Assembly (NCBI GenBank): GCA_029817715.1
Contig: JARUPY010000090.1
Span: forward strand, 1,736,001 to 1,800,000
DNA length: 64,000 bases
Direction of reading: 5' to 3'
DNA from: Melastoma dodecandrum
Taxonomy: Eukaryota; Streptophyta; Magnoliopsida; Myrtales; Melastomataceae
Shown here: in pieces, positions 18,122 through 27,980 of the stretch
Layout: every line of letters begins with the position of its first letter
Numbering within the stretch: the stretch's first letter is position 1
The notes under the pieces: generated by a model
Seen by the model: the letters and a program-made list of their open reading frames with translations, nothing else
Databases searched by the model: none
What the model was told of the DNA's origin: nothing
Translations under genes and position numbers: made by a program

Positions 18122-18943
18122 ATGGCCATCGCGTCGGACCCCGGCTTGCGCGATCAAGGCGCCGTGCACGAGGCGCTGGCCTTCGCCGAAGAATTGGCCG
18201 ACGCGGCGCGCCTCATGGCCATGCGGCGTGCGTGCAGCCCGCTGCAAATCGTGGCCAAGTACGACGGCAGCCCGGTCACCATCGTCGACGGCGACATCGC
18301 GCACGTTCTGAGCGAGCTGACCGCGGAGCTTTATCCCGGCCATGCCATCCACCGCGGCCCGCGCGACGAGGAAGCGCGGACCCCGACCTGGGTGTTCGAT
18401 CCGATCGCGCGCACGAAGAGCTTCCCCGCCGGGGCCGAGCTGCTCGCGACGTCGATCGCGCTCGTCGACGGCCTGCGGCCCGTCCTGGCGGTCGTCGACC
18501 TGCCGGTCCTGCGCGAGCGCTGGACGGGCACGGCGGGGGCGACCCATTTCAACGGCCGTCCCGTCTGGACGAGTGCGCAGAAGCGTTTGTCGGGCGCGCG
18601 CCTCTACACCACGTCGCGCGGCGCCTTCTCGCCCGAGGGGCGGGGGGCGATCGAGCAGCTGGCGCGCGTCTGCACCTTGCGCCGCTTCGGCGGCGGCTGC
18701 TGTTCCTACGGCCTTCTCGCGTCGGGCCACTGCGACCTTGTCGTCGAGGAAGGTTTGCGACCCAAGGACTACCTGGCGCCCGCGTGCATTGTGGAGGGCG
18801 CTGGCGGGATCGTCACCGATTGGACCGGCGCCCCGCTCGGGCTTCACTCCGATGGTCGCGTCGTGGCGGCGGCGACGCGGCAGCTGCACCGCGAGGCGCT
18901 TCAGATCCTGAAGTGCGCCGTGCCGGCGCGCCGCTGCGCCTGA
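18122..18943 (+). CDS. Inositol-monophosphatase-like protein with degenerate metal site
   Basis: A 273-residue relative of histidinol-phosphatase/inositol monophosphatases. Recognisable landmarks are KYDGSPVTIVDGD, RDEEA, VFDPIART (residues 92-98), VLAVVDLPVLRERW and KDYLAPACIVEGAGG. The hallmark DPIDGT is DPIART, so the second metal-binding Asp and the glycine are lost, and the GEE motif reads DEE. Catalysis as a normal Mg-dependent phosphatase is therefore doubtful. The start ATG 18122 follows urtA1 by 20 bp after CAGGAGCCGGGAG, and the amidase gene follows by 24 bp, so it belongs to an amide operon. A redundant sensor, scaffold or altered enzyme role is possible. Confidence 0.78.
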   Translation: MAIASDPGLRDQGAVHEALAFAEELADAARLMAMRRACSPLQIVAKYDGSPVTIVDGDIAHVLSELTAELYPGHAIHRGPRDEEARTPTWVFDPIARTKSFPAGAELLATSIALVDGLRPVLAVVDLPVLRERWTGTAGATHFNGRPVWTSAQKRLSGARLYTTSRGAFSPEGRGAIEQLARVCTLRRFGGGCCSYGLLASGHCDLVVEEGLRPKDYLAPACIVEGAGGIVTDWTGAPLGLHSDGRVVAAATRQLHREALQILKCAVPARRCA

Positions 18944-18967
18944 TTCAAGAAGTCGAGGACCAAACTC

Positions 18968-20509
18968 ATGTCGAACAGCAAGCCCGGCGATGACGATTTC
19001 GCCGTCGAGATGACGCTGGCGGACTGCCAGGCCGCGTTTGCCGCCGGCGTGACGTCGGAGGCCCTCACGTTAGCGTTTCTCGAGCGCATCGAGCGCTACA
19101 ATCCGACCTACAACGCCTACATCACGATGAACGCCGCCGCGCTCGACGACGCGCGGGCGATCGACAGGCGCCGCGCCGCCGGCGAGAAGCTCGGCCCGCT
19201 TGCCGGCGTGCCGGTGGCGGTAAAGGACGCGATGGACATGAAGGGCGAGCCGACGACCGGTGGCTGGCACTTCCTGTCGAGCCGCGCCGGTGGCGTCGAC
19301 CTCATCCCGGCGACCGATTCGCCCGTCGTGGCGCGGATGCGGGCGGCCGGGTGCGTCATCCTCGGCAAGACGAATATCCCGGTGCTCTCGGCGACCGGCA
19401 CCCACGCCTCCGACAGCTGGGCGGGACCGACCATCAACGTCGCGATCAACGACCGCATGCCCGGCGGCAGCAGCGCCGGCTCCGCGGCGGCCGTGGCGGC
19501 CAGCCTCTGCGTCGTGGCGCTCGCCGAGGAGACCGGCGGCTCGATCCAGAACCCCGCCTCCGCGCAGGATTGCGTCGGCCTCAAGCCGACCTTCGGGCTC
19601 GTGCCGAACGTCGGCGTCATGCCGCTCGCCGGCTCCACGCGCGACGTCGTCGGGCCGATCGCCCGCTGCGTGCGCGACGCCGCACTCACGCTCGATGCCT
19701 TGGCCGGCTACACGGCGGAGGATCCGAAGACGGTCGCCGGCATCGGCAAGCGGCCTAAGGGCGGCTATGCTGCCGGGCTCGCGACGGCGACCCTGAAGGG
19801 CAAGCGCCTCGGCCTCTATGGGCCGGGCTGGCGCGACCGTCCGCTCTCCGACGACTGCCAGGCGCTCTATGCGCGGGCGAAGGGCGAGCTCGAGGCGGCC
19901 GGCGCCATCCTCGTCGAGGATCCGTTCGCGGGCTCGGGCTTCGCGGCGCTCGGTCATCCGACGCCGGGCCTCGAACATTTCGATGCACGCGGCATGGAGA
20001 GCGTGCCCTACGACATGGAGCTCTACTTGAAGCGCATGGGGCCGGACGCCGCGCTGAAATCCTTCGCGGAGTTCGCGGCGGCGACCAAGGGCGAGGACTG
20101 CTTCGCCAAGGGCGGCGTGCTGTTCTACATGTCGGCGCTCGAGCCGTTCCGCGCCTGTCTCGCCGACCCGACCGTGCCGCCGGACCTCAGCGACTTCCTC
20201 GCGCTGCGCGAAAAGTACCTCGAGATCTTCGAGGCGGTGATGGCGCAGCATCGGCTCGACGCGCTCGTGTTTCCGCAGATGCGCAACGAGCTGCCGCCGC
20301 TGCACGCGAGCGAAGGCATCCACGAGACGACGGTCTGCGAGATCAACATCGCCGGCCTTCCCGTGCTCGCCGTGCCGGCCGGCGCCTATGCCTCCGGCTC
20401 GCCGTTCGGCCTCGTCTTCATCGGCCGCATGTGGAGCGAGGCCGAACTGATCGGGCTCGGGCATGCCTACGAAACAGCGACGAGCCACCGCAAGCCGCCG
20501 AAGCTTTGA
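18968..20509 (+). CDS. Amidase-signature family hydrolase
   Basis: A 513-residue amidase of the GatA/FAAH fold. The Ser-cisSer-Lys triad is visible: Lys86 (PVAVKDAMD), cis-Ser168 (PGGSSAGSAA) and nucleophile Ser192 (EETGGSIQNPAS), with the usual 24-residue spacing between the two serines. It hydrolyses an amide bond and would release ammonia. It is the last gene of the run urtA1 - IMPase-like - amidase, 24 bp behind the former, and its stop abuts the convergent LuxR gene. Substrate is unknown; the neighbourhood suggests a carboxamide or ureido compound. Confidence 0.9.
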   Translation: MSNSKPGDDDFAVEMTLADCQAAFAAGVTSEALTLAFLERIERYNPTYNAYITMNAAALDDARAIDRRRAAGEKLGPLAGVPVAVKDAMDMKGEPTTGGWHFLSSRAGGVDLIPATDSPVVARMRAAGCVILGKTNIPVLSATGTHASDSWAGPTINVAINDRMPGGSSAGSAAAVAASLCVVALAEETGGSIQNPASAQDCVGLKPTFGLVPNVGVMPLAGSTRDVVGPIARCVRDAALTLDALAGYTAEDPKTVAGIGKRPKGGYAAGLATATLKGKRLGLYGPGWRDRPLSDDCQALYARAKGELEAAGAILVEDPFAGSGFAALGHPTPGLEHFDARGMESVPYDMELYLKRMGPDAALKSFAEFAAATKGEDCFAKGGVLFYMSALEPFRACLADPTVPPDLSDFLALREKYLEIFEAVMAQHRLDALVFPQMRNELPPLHASEGIHETTVCEINIAGLPVLAVPAGAYASGSPFGLVFIGRMWSEAELIGLGHAYETATSHRKPPKL

Positions 20510-20513
20510 GGTC

Positions 20514-21227
20514 TCAGCTCAGGGTCGGCGGCACGCGCGTCCGATCGTTTTCGCCGCGCTTGACGGCGTAGTGGATCAGCGAAGATCGGTCGCGCAGGTC
20601 CAATTTCTTCATGATCCGCGTGACATGCACGCGGACCGTATGTGGGCTGAGCTCGAGCTCGGCGGCGATACGCGCCACGGTCTTGCCGGTACCGATATGG
20701 CCGATGACCTCGCGCTCGCGCGGGGTCAGCAGCTCGTGCTCGTCCGGACCCGGCTCGATCGTTGGAGCCCGCACTGGCGCCGGCACGGGCCGCTCGGTCA
20801 GCAGGCTGCGCGCAAAAGCGGCCTGTCCGCTGAGCAGCGCCTTGAGGGTCCCGTTCACCGATTCCTCGTCCGCCGTTTTCTGGATGATGCCGGCGGCGCC
20901 GAAATAGATCGCCTTGAGCACGCGCTCGCGATCGGTCTCCCCGACGAGGACGCCGATTATCGCTTGCGGCGCGAGCTGCCGCACCTGGGTCAGCAGGGTC
21001 TCCTCGCCCTCGGCGAGGATGGAATCGTCGATGAAGACGAAGCTGGCGTCGCCATGCTCGGTCAAGACCCGGTGCAGCTCGGCGCTGGTGCCGGCCTCAT
21101 GCACGTCGCTCGCCCCGACCAGCGCGGCGATCGCCTGCGCCAGCCCGATCCGGCAAAGCCACGAGGGATCTCCGATGATGACTTTCACGGGCAGCTCATC
21201 CCTCGGCCTAGGACCCTGTGCGCACAA
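20514..21227 (-). CDS. LuxR/NarL-type response regulator
   Basis: A transcription regulator with an N-terminal receiver (VKVIIGDPSW, VFIDDSIL as acceptor region, IIQKTADE lysine) and a C-terminal LuxR helix-turn-helix (LLTPREREVIGHIGTGKTVARIAAELELSPHTVRVHV). The 237-residue form starts at ATG 21227; a GTG at 21188 would begin exactly at VKVIIGD, and GAGGG lies about 10 bases before it, so the shorter form is possible. No kinase gene is adjacent. It is divergent from the porin gene and convergent with the amidase. It may act on either. Confidence 0.85.
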   Translation of the reverse strand: MCAQGPRPRDELPVKVIIGDPSWLCRIGLAQAIAALVGASDVHEAGTSAELHRVLTEHGDASFVFIDDSILAEGEETLLTQVRQLAPQAIIGVLVGETDRERVLKAIYFGAAGIIQKTADEESVNGTLKALLSGQAAFARSLLTERPVPAPVRAPTIEPGPDEHELLTPREREVIGHIGTGKTVARIAAELELSPHTVRVHVTRIMKKLDLRDRSSLIHYAVKRGENDRTRVPPTLS

Positions 21228-21251
21228 ATTCTCACCACACCCTGCGCAGTA

Positions 21252-21270
21252 AATAGTCTATCTGACTATT
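21252..21270. promoter_or_regulatory. Palindrome upstream of the LuxR-type gene
   Basis: AATAGTC and GACTATT form a perfect 7-bp inverted repeat with a five-base centre, 25-43 bp upstream of the 21227 start codon. Its position near the promoter suggests an operator, possibly for autoregulation. Confidence 0.4.
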
Positions 21271-21407
21271 CTTCCGCCGTCGAACGCCCGCTCTGTCCGA
21301 GATTAGCTTAGTCGCTGTAATTGTTGCATTTATGAAGCAGGGTGCGGAACTTGGTTCGATGCATTTAGCACAGGGCGTTCGACCCTGGACGTCCGAATTT
21401 CGGCAGT

Positions 21408-21426
21408 GATAATCATTTTGATTATC
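21408..21426. promoter_or_regulatory. Fur-superfamily-like palindrome upstream of the porin
   Basis: GATAATCATTTTGATTATC is a perfect 19-bp palindrome with 8-bp arms and three central T, ending 61 bp before the porin start. The GATAAT..ATTATC ends resemble Fur boxes, so a Fur, Mur or related metal repressor could control the porin. Which metal is unknown. Confidence 0.5.
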
Positions 21427-21487
21427 GGCACGCATCGGGGGATGCGCGCCGGGGCCGGCAGACTTCGGCGTATCAGGGGGACGACAC

Positions 21488-22897
21488 ATGACGGGACGGT
21501 ACCGGACCGGCGCGAAGGCGCCACGGGCCATACGGCGGAGGGCGACGGCCGCCGCGGCGATCCTGATGCTCGCATCGGCGAGCCAGGCTATGGCGGCGGA
21601 CCTCGATTCACCGCCGGTCGTCGCGCCGGCGCCCGTGGCCCCCGGCTACAGCGGCCCTCTCGCGACCTTCGCGGGGCCGCTCGCCGCGAAAGGCATCACG
21701 TTCCATGTCCTCGACCTCGACTTCGGCCAGACGAATCCGAGCCTCGGCATCGCGCCCGGACATGGGTCCAACTCAAACTATACGATCGTCGGCGTCGATG
21801 CCGATCTCGGCCTCCTCGCGGGTCTGCAGGGCACGTCGCTGCACTTCGAGAACGTCTTCTTTTCGGGCGTGAAGAACCTCGGCCTGGCCGGCCAGATCGG
21901 CGACAGCCAGGTCGGCTATCAGCCGCCCTACACGCCGCGCGTCGCGCGTCTCTCCAACGCGACGATCGAGCAGAAGCTGGTCGACGGACGGCTCGACATC
22001 ACGGCCGGCATTACGCACCCCGGTTATTTCTACGGGACGCCGAACTGCAACTCGATCAACAGCTGCTTCCAAGACATGTTCTACTTCAACGCCGGCTGGA
22101 CATCGCCGCTGTTCGCCGTACCGGGCGCGAACGTCTCCTATCAGGCGACCCACGACATATACGTCCAGGCCGGCGCCTTCGCGGTGCAGCCCAACGCCAA
22201 CGTCCATGTCGGCTACGACTTCCCCGACGAGCGCTACGACGGCGTGATCGGCATGGGCGAGATCGGCAAGAAGACGACCTACGACATCGATCCGTATCCC
22301 TACAAAGTGTCGCTGACGGGCTTCTTCAACACCGCCAACCATGTCGACTTCAACGCGGCGACGGCGTTCGGCGCGACGCCGCAGACCCAGAAGGGCACGT
22401 CGGGCGTGGTGCTGCAGGGGCAGAAGATCGTGTGGCGCCAGGACGGCGGCACCACGAAGTCCAGCGCACCGACCTCGCTCGGCGTCTTCGCCAGCGTCGG
22501 CGAGGCCCTCGACTCGACCATCCCGATCCAGTCGGACATCTGGGTCGGTACCACGCTGTATTCGCCCTTCGCCGGGCGGCCGGCCGACCGGTTCAACCTG
22601 AAGTTCAACTGGCAGCGTCTCAACCCGAGCTACACGCAATATCTGTCGACCGCGTACACAATCGCCAGCGGGATCAACAATCCCTACAGGCGCGATGCCT
22701 ATGTGTTCGAGGCCAGCGCCCATCTGCAACTACCGCTCGGATGTGCCTTCGAACCGGTCTTCCAATACGAGATCAATCCGAACAGCTACTTCAACCCGAC
22801 CTCCGCGGTGAAAGCGAAGGACGGCGTCTATCTCGGCGCGACGCTGGTCGTCCCCGTCGGCATCATCTTGGGTCTGCAGAAGGGCAACCCGAGCTGA
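21488..22897 (+). CDS. OprB-like outer-membrane porin
   Basis: A 469-residue outer-membrane beta-barrel. The long signal peptide runs through AAAILMLASASQAMA, with cleavage probably before ADLDSPP. The rest alternates short strands with many aromatic and glycine residues and ends with strand-like LGATLVVPVGIILGLQKG. The pattern matches the carbohydrate-selective porin (OprB) family. GGGGGA lies six bases before the ATG. It stands alone between the LuxR-type gene and the urease operon. It may admit small neutral solutes such as urea or amides, but that is only an inference from context. Confidence 0.8.
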   Translation: MTGRYRTGAKAPRAIRRRATAAAAILMLASASQAMAADLDSPPVVAPAPVAPGYSGPLATFAGPLAAKGITFHVLDLDFGQTNPSLGIAPGHGSNSNYTIVGVDADLGLLAGLQGTSLHFENVFFSGVKNLGLAGQIGDSQVGYQPPYTPRVARLSNATIEQKLVDGRLDITAGITHPGYFYGTPNCNSINSCFQDMFYFNAGWTSPLFAVPGANVSYQATHDIYVQAGAFAVQPNANVHVGYDFPDERYDGVIGMGEIGKKTTYDIDPYPYKVSLTGFFNTANHVDFNAATAFGATPQTQKGTSGVVLQGQKIVWRQDGGTTKSSAPTSLGVFASVGEALDSTIPIQSDIWVGTTLYSPFAGRPADRFNLKFNWQRLNPSYTQYLSTAYTIASGINNPYRRDAYVFEASAHLQLPLGCAFEPVFQYEINPNSYFNPTSAVKAKDGVYLGATLVVPVGIILGLQKGNPS

Positions 22898-22926
22898 TCG
22901 CGACAAGCTGAACGACTGCGGCGGCC

Positions 22927-23766
22927 TCAGCGCCGCCGCGGCGCTGGCCGTGCGCCCACGAGGCTCGCGAAGGCGACCTCCAGCGCGGCCTCGAGCCCGA
23001 GCCGGAGCTTCCCGCCATCGTCGGCCAGCATCCGCACCATCAGGCCGGCTGCACCCGGCAAGGACGTGACGCCGGCAAGCCCTCCACAGGCTTCGCCGGC
23101 GTTGCGCAGGGCCGCCGCCGCGGGAAGAGCTTCCGCCGGCGCCAGCACGGCAAGCGTGCCGAAGGCCCGGAAGGGGCCGAGCGGGGACGCATCCGACACG
23201 ATCGCCGCGCCATCGATGCGGCCGATATCGCGGACGACCGTCCGTCCCGCGGCATCGACCACCTCGAACCGTTGCGACAGCGCAGCGAACGGCCGCCCGT
23301 CGGCCGTTGGATCGTGCATCGCGAAGGCGTCCGAGACGATGGCGCGGGCGCCCTCGGCCATTGTGACGTGCGTTGCGGTGTCGATGGCCGCGCCCGGAAA
23401 CATCACCAGCGGGTCGGGCGTGTAGGCCAGGAACGCCTCAGGGCCGACGTCGATCTCGACGCGCTGGCGCGCCGGAGAGGCGCCCGTGTCGTGCACGACA
23501 GTCGCGGCCTGGGTGACGAGATGCGCCGCGGCACGCGCGCCTGTCGAGACGCGGAGCGTCAGATCGTCGCCGCGATAGAGGCCGCCCGACGCCGATTGGA
23601 GGTAGAGCGTTGCCAGGTCCGGACGTTCGCTATCGAGGCGGAACGGACGCGTGATGTGGAACGGGTAGGGCACGAATTGCCGCGCCAGCACCGTGCGGCC
23701 CCCGCCGACTGCGAAAGCGAGCTCGGCGCCGACGTGCCGCCCGACGTCGACGAGGCCCCGCGTCAC
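22927..23766 (-). CDS. ureD: Urease accessory protein UreD
   Basis: The scaffold that binds apo-urease and receives the UreF-UreG complex during nickel insertion. The 279-residue protein has the UreD pattern: [45 protein letters not shown] and [15 protein letters not shown]. The GTG start at 23766 overlaps the ureG stop (GTGA), which fixes the start although the frame stays open far upstream. Placed last in the operon ureE-F-AB-C-G-D rather than first as in many bacteria. Confidence 0.92.
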   Translation of the reverse strand: MTRGLVDVGRHVGAELAFAVGGGRTVLARQFVPYPFHITRPFRLDSERPDLATLYLQSASGGLYRGDDLTLRVSTGARAAAHLVTQAATVVHDTGASPARQRVEIDVGPEAFLAYTPDPLVMFPGAAIDTATHVTMAEGARAIVSDAFAMHDPTADGRPFAALSQRFEVVDAAGRTVVRDIGRIDGAAIVSDASPLGPFRAFGTLAVLAPAEALPAAAALRNAGEACGGLAGVTSLPGAAGLMVRMLADDGGKLRLGLEAALEVAFASLVGARPAPRRR

Positions 23767-24395
23767 GATGCGAACAACACCGCGGCGCGGATCGCCGCAG
23801 CGACCTCCTGCACGCCGGTCCCTCGGCGCGCGTCGGTGGCGACGACCGGCCGTCCGTCGCGCACGGCACCGGCTTCCGCGAGCATCAGCGGCAGGTCGAC
23901 GCCGACATGCGGTGCGAGATCCACCTTGTTGACGACGAGGAGGTCGGAGCGGACGACGCCGGGGCCGCGCTTGCGCGGAATGTCGCCGCCGCCGGCGACG
24001 TCGATCACGAAGATCCACCAGTCGACGAGATCGAGCGAGAAGGTCGAGGCGAGATTGTCGCCGCCGGACTCGAAGATGATGAGGTCGAGACCCGCAAACC
24101 GTGCCTCGAGCTCGTCGCCGGCCAGAATGTTCAGCGTAGGGTCTTCGCGAATCACCGTGTGAGGGCACGCGCCGGCCTCGACCGCGGCGACGCGCGCCGG
24201 ATCGATGAGACCCGACCGGCGCAGCCGCTCGGCGTCCTCCTTGGTGACGAGGTCGTTGGTGACGACGGCAAGATCGACTCCTGCCGTGGTGAGGACCGGG
24301 ATCAGCGCCTCTATCAGCGCGGTCTTGCCGGAGCCGACCGGGCCGCCGATTCCGATGCGTGCCGCGGTCGCGGGCTTCGTCGGGGCTCCGGTCAT
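23763..24395 (-). CDS. ureG: Urease accessory GTPase UreG
   Basis: The SIMIBI-class GTPase that delivers nickel to urease, 210 residues. The P-loop is GGPVGSGKT (residues 17-25). Further UreG motifs are [26 protein letters not shown] with the metal-binding Cys-Pro-His, IFESGGDNL and [12 protein letters not shown]. The ATG at 24395 overlaps the ureC stop by four bases. Works with UreF and UreD encoded in the same unit. Confidence 0.96.
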   Translation of the reverse strand: MTGAPTKPATAARIGIGGPVGSGKTALIEALIPVLTTAGVDLAVVTNDLVTKEDAERLRRSGLIDPARVAAVEAGACPHTVIREDPTLNILAGDELEARFAGLDLIIFESGGDNLASTFSLDLVDWWIFVIDVAGGGDIPRKRGPGVVRSDLLVVNKVDLAPHVGVDLPLMLAEAGAVRDGRPVVATDARRGTGVQEVAAAIRAAVLFAS

Positions 24396-26104
24396 CGCAG
24401 CATGTAGCGCTGGGCGAGCGGCAGATGGTGCGCGGGCTCGCAGGTCGCCAGCGCGCCGTCGACGAAGACGTCGAAGGTCTGCGGATCGACCGTCACCTTC
24501 GGACAGGCGTCGTTCCACAGCATGTCCCGCTTCGAAAGCTTGCGCGTGCCGCGAGCCGGCAGCAGCATCTTGCGAAGGCCGAGGCTCTCGCCGAGCTTGC
24601 CCTCGATCGCCAACGGGTGGACGAAGCAGGCGGAGAGCGCTTGCGGCGCACTGCCGAAGGCGCCCCATTGCGGCCGAAGCCGCATCGGCTCGCAGGTCAT
24701 CAGCGACGCGGCGCTATCGCCCATCGCGCCCCAGGCGATGAAGCCGCCTTTGATCACGAGCTCCGGCTTGATGCCGAAGAAGGCGGGTCGCCAGACCACG
24801 ATATCGGCCATCTTGCCGTCCTCGAGCGAGCCGACATGATCGGCGATCCCGAACGTCCGCGCGGCGTTGATCGTGTATTTTGCGATGTAGCGTTTGATGC
24901 GCGCGTTGTCGCCGAAGCCGGCCTCGTCCTCCGGCAGGGCGCCGCGCTGGTCCTTCATCTTGGAGGCAAGCTGCCAGGTCCGGCAGATCACCTCGTGGAT
25001 GCGGCCCATGCCCTGGCTGTCCGAGCCGAGCATCGAGATCGCGCCGATGTCGTGCAGCACGTCCTCCGCCGCGATCGTCTGCGCGCGGATGCGGCTTTCC
25101 GCGAAAGCCACGTCCTCCGGGATCGCAGGGTTGAGGTGATGGCACACCATCGTCATGTCGAGGTGCTCGTCGAACGTGTTCACCGTGTAGGGATTGGTCG
25201 GGTTCGTCGACGACGGCAAGCAATAGCCTTCGCCCGCCACGCGGATGATATCGGGTGCGTGGCCGCCGCCGGCGCCCTCGGTATGATACATGTGGATCGT
25301 GCGGCCACCGATCGCGCGCAGTGTGTCCTCCACGAAGCCCGACTCGTTGAGCGTGTCGGTGTGAAGCTGAACCTGAAAATCGTACTCGTCGGCGATCGCC
25401 AGGCACGCGTCGATCGTCGCCGGCATCGCGCCCCAGTCCTCGTGGATCTTCAGACCCATGCAGCCGGTCTTCAGCTGCTCGATGAGCGGTGCCGTCTTGT
25501 GCGAGTTGCCGCGGCCAAGGAAACCGAAGTTGACCGGCCATGCCTCGGCCGATTGCAGCATCCGCGCGGTGTTGAACGGGCCGCCCGAGTCGATGCCGAC
25601 GGTGATCGGCCCGAGCGAGCCGCCGAGCATCGTCGTGATGCCGGAGGCGATCGCGTGGTCCGGCAGCGCCGCGGAGTCGAAGTGCACGTGCACGTCGATG
25701 CCGCCCGGCGTGACGATCATCCCCTCGCAGTCGCGCACGGTGGTGCCGGCACCGACGATGAGACGCGGATCGACGCCGTCCATCACGGCGGGATTGCCGG
25801 CCTTGCCAAGGCCGACGATGCGGCCGTCCTTCATGCCGAGATCGCCCTTGACGATGCCGAGCACGGGATCGATCACCAAGGCGTTGACGAGCAGGAAGTC
25901 GAGCGCGCCGTCGGCATTGGTGATGCCCGCGGCGAGGCCGAGGCCGTCACGCAGGGTCTTGCCGCCGCCGTGCAGGCATTCGTCGCCGTAGACGGCGTGG
26001 TCCTTCTCGACGACGGCGACCAGCGACGTGTCGGCAAGGCGGATGCCGTCGCCGGTCGTCGGGCCGTACATGGCGGCATATTGCGCGCGGGGAATGCTCA
26101 CCAT
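24392..26104 (-). CDS. ureC: Urease alpha subunit (catalytic)
   Basis: The nickel-containing subunit that hydrolyses urea to ammonia and carbamate in the cytosol. At 570 residues it has standard length. All key ligands are present: His139 and His141 (DVHVHF), carbamylated Lys219 (MGLKIHEDW), His248 (QLHTD), His274 ([10 protein letters not shown]) and Asp362 ([11 protein letters not shown]). The mobile flap Cys-His-His is at 321-323 ([11 protein letters not shown]). It starts two bases after the ureAB stop and overlaps ureG. Confidence 0.97.
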   Translation of the reverse strand: MVSIPRAQYAAMYGPTTGDGIRLADTSLVAVVEKDHAVYGDECLHGGGKTLRDGLGLAAGITNADGALDFLLVNALVIDPVLGIVKGDLGMKDGRIVGLGKAGNPAVMDGVDPRLIVGAGTTVRDCEGMIVTPGGIDVHVHFDSAALPDHAIASGITTMLGGSLGPITVGIDSGGPFNTARMLQSAEAWPVNFGFLGRGNSHKTAPLIEQLKTGCMGLKIHEDWGAMPATIDACLAIADEYDFQVQLHTDTLNESGFVEDTLRAIGGRTIHMYHTEGAGGGHAPDIIRVAGEGYCLPSSTNPTNPYTVNTFDEHLDMTMVCHHLNPAIPEDVAFAESRIRAQTIAAEDVLHDIGAISMLGSDSQGMGRIHEVICRTWQLASKMKDQRGALPEDEAGFGDNARIKRYIAKYTINAARTFGIADHVGSLEDGKMADIVVWRPAFFGIKPELVIKGGFIAWGAMGDSAASLMTCEPMRLRPQWGAFGSAPQALSACFVHPLAIEGKLGESLGLRKMLLPARGTRKLSKRDMLWNDACPKVTVDPQTFDVFVDGALATCEPAHHLPLAQRYMLR

Positions 26105-26106
26105 CG

Positions 26107-26799
26107 TCAGGCTCCCTTGAAGCCGCCCGCCTTGGCGCGCGCGAGAGCGTCGTCCCAGCCGGCATCGTCCTTGGCCCCGCGCGTCAGGTCGTTGAGACCG
26201 GAAAGGTCGCGCGCGCCACCGAAGGCGACCAGCGTCACGCTCTTGCGCTGCCCGGGCTCGAAGCGCACCGCCGTGCCGGCGGGAATGTCGAGGTGGTGGC
26301 CGCGCGACGCGGCGCGGTCGAACTCCAGCGCGCGGTTCGTCTCGAAGAAATGGTAGTGCGAGCCGACCTGCACGGGCCGGTCGCCGGTGTTGACGACATC
26401 CATCGTGACGCGGGGGCGCCCGGCGTTGAGCTCGACGTGGCCGGGCGCGGCGAGGATCGCGCCGGGCTCGATCAGATCGGCCGCGGCCCCCTCGCGTGCG
26501 CGGATCGGCTCGTGCACCGTGACGAGCTTGGTGCCGTCGGGAAAGACGCCTTCCACCTGGAGGATCGGCATCATGGCGGCGATGCCGTCCATCACGTCAT
26601 CGGTCGACAGGATGGTCGAGCCGAACGAGATCAGCTCGGCGACACCGCGGCCTTCGCGTGCACCCTCGAGGATCTCGTCGGTGATGATGGCGACCGCCTC
26701 CGGAAAGTTGAGCTTCAGCCCTTTCGCGCGGCGCTTTCGCGCAAGCTCGGCGGCGGTGAAGATCGTCAGCCGCTCCATCTCGGTCGGTGTCAGCAGCAT
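26107..26799 (-). CDS. ureAB: Fused urease gamma-beta subunit
   Basis: One 230-residue chain joins the gamma subunit (residues 1-100, [23 protein letters not shown] to [10 protein letters not shown]) and the beta subunit (about 105-210, [31 protein letters not shown]). A fusion of this kind is known in Helicobacter UreA and some other bacteria. An alanine/glycine-rich tail follows. The ATG at 26799 has a GGAG site and sits nine bases after ureF. Assembles with UreC. Confidence 0.95.
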   Translation of the reverse strand: MLLTPTEMERLTIFTAAELARKRRAKGLKLNFPEAVAIITDEILEGAREGRGVAELISFGSTILSTDDVMDGIAAMMPILQVEGVFPDGTKLVTVHEPIRAREGAAADLIEPGAILAAPGHVELNAGRPRVTMDVVNTGDRPVQVGSHYHFFETNRALEFDRAASRGHHLDIPAGTAVRFEPGQRKSVTLVAFGGARDLSGLNDLTRGAKDDAGWDDALARAKAGGFKGA

Positions 26800-26807
26800 G
26801 GAGTCTC

Positions 26808-27482
26808 CTAGCTCGAAAACAGCCGAAACGCGGCGTCCGCGCTGCGCATCGCCGCAATGTCCAGAAAAGGGGAGAAGCTCTGGAGCCCCGCGCCGGGGTC
26901 GATCGCCTCCTGCGCCGTCAGCGCGGCGATCTCCGGCAGCATGTCGCGGATCACCGTCTGCGCCTCGAGCGCGCCGACGCGACCGAGACGTACCGCCGCG
27001 GACGCGAGGCTGGCGATCGCCTGGTAGCCGGACACCGCAACGGCTTCGCGCTCCGGCATGCCGAGCGCCCGGAAGAGGGCGCCCTGCATCGTCGGCAGAT
27101 GGCCGATCAGCTGACCTCGCGCGATCGCGGCTTTGAGCGCGTCGGCGCCCGATGTGCCGAGGCGGGCGTGGCTCGTCAGAAGTGCGCGGCCGGCCCGGCG
27201 CGAGCCCTCGCGGAAGCTGGCGACGACGGTCGCGGCCTCGACGGCCTCGTCGATGCCGGCAAGCACGTCGAGGTCGTCGCCGGCACGCCACGCGCGCACG
27301 AGCGCGATCCGATCGAGACCGGCCCAGCGGTGACGGAGCGCGATCTCGGCCTGGCGACGCAGCGCCTCGCGATCGAACGGAAAGGGCAGGGCGACGACGC
27401 CCTCGATACCGTTGGAGAAGGCGAAGCTGCCGCTCGGGAAAGCGGCATCCGCCTGCTGCATGGCGAGCAGCGTGGCGATCAT
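26808..27482 (-). CDS. ureF: Urease accessory protein UreF
   Basis: A helical accessory protein that gates UreG activity in the urease activation complex, 224 residues. The family signature is at the start: [20 protein letters not shown]. Further typical helices are [15 protein letters not shown] and [18 protein letters not shown]. The ATG at 27482 overlaps the ureE stop by four bases. Confidence 0.94.
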   Translation of the reverse strand: MIATLLAMQQADAAFPSGSFAFSNGIEGVVALPFPFDREALRRQAEIALRHRWAGLDRIALVRAWRAGDDLDVLAGIDEAVEAATVVASFREGSRRAGRALLTSHARLGTSGADALKAAIARGQLIGHLPTMQGALFRALGMPEREAVAVSGYQAIASLASAAVRLGRVGALEAQTVIRDMLPEIAALTAQEAIDPGAGLQSFSPFLDIAAMRSADAAFRLFSS

Positions 27483-27934
27483 GCGGCGACCGTGTCGGCG
27501 ATCGTAACGTGGCCCTCGTCGACGAGCCTGGCGATGCGGGCGAGATAGGCAGCCCTCGGGCCGTCCATCGCAACCAGCAGCGCGCTGCCGTCGAAGCGGA
27601 CGCGCCAGTGCAGGTTGCCGGCGTGGTAGCCGAGCTCCAGAGCCGCCGCTGCGTCGCGCGGGATGATCCGCAGCCAGTGCGTCGGCGCCGCGCGGACGAC
27701 CAACGCATGGCCGTCGTCGAGTTGCAGGACCGCCCCGTCGAACAACACCTGGTCGCGCGAGAGCGCGATCGCGAGGTCGGCGCCGCGATCGCTCGTCACG
27801 CGGAGGCGCCGGCGTGCGAGATCGGCCGAGCCCAGCGTGACCGTGTCGACGGCGTCGGCGTGCTCGAGGCGATGAAGGCGCGACGCCAGCCCCGCGTCGC
27901 GCATGTCGCCAAGCACGGTCTCGATCAGGATCAT
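27479..27934 (-). CDS. ureE: Urease nickel metallochaperone UreE
   Basis: A 151-residue nickel carrier. The central ferredoxin-like domain is visible with [14 protein letters not shown], the conserved metal-binding loop with His. It lacks the histidine-rich C-terminal tail of some UreE proteins. The ATG at 27934 is preceded by GAGAGG. It starts only 46 bases after the stop of the upstream response-regulator gene, so the whole urease operon may be read through from the NCS1-kinase promoter. Confidence 0.9.
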   Translation of the reverse strand: MILIETVLGDMRDAGLASRLHRLEHADAVDTVTLGSADLARRRLRVTSDRGADLAIALSRDQVLFDGAVLQLDDGHALVVRAAPTHWLRIIPRDAAAALELGYHAGNLHWRVRFDGSALLVAMDGPRAAYLARIARLVDEGHVTIADTVAA

Positions 27935-27980
27935 GTCGCCTCTCTAGCAGACATCGCGCGCGCCCTCTACCTGTTTGTGC

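Noticed and set aside
18122..18943. CysQ function for the IMPase-like protein
   Set aside because: The DPIDGT motif is lost, and a complete CysQ is encoded at 54670-55536.
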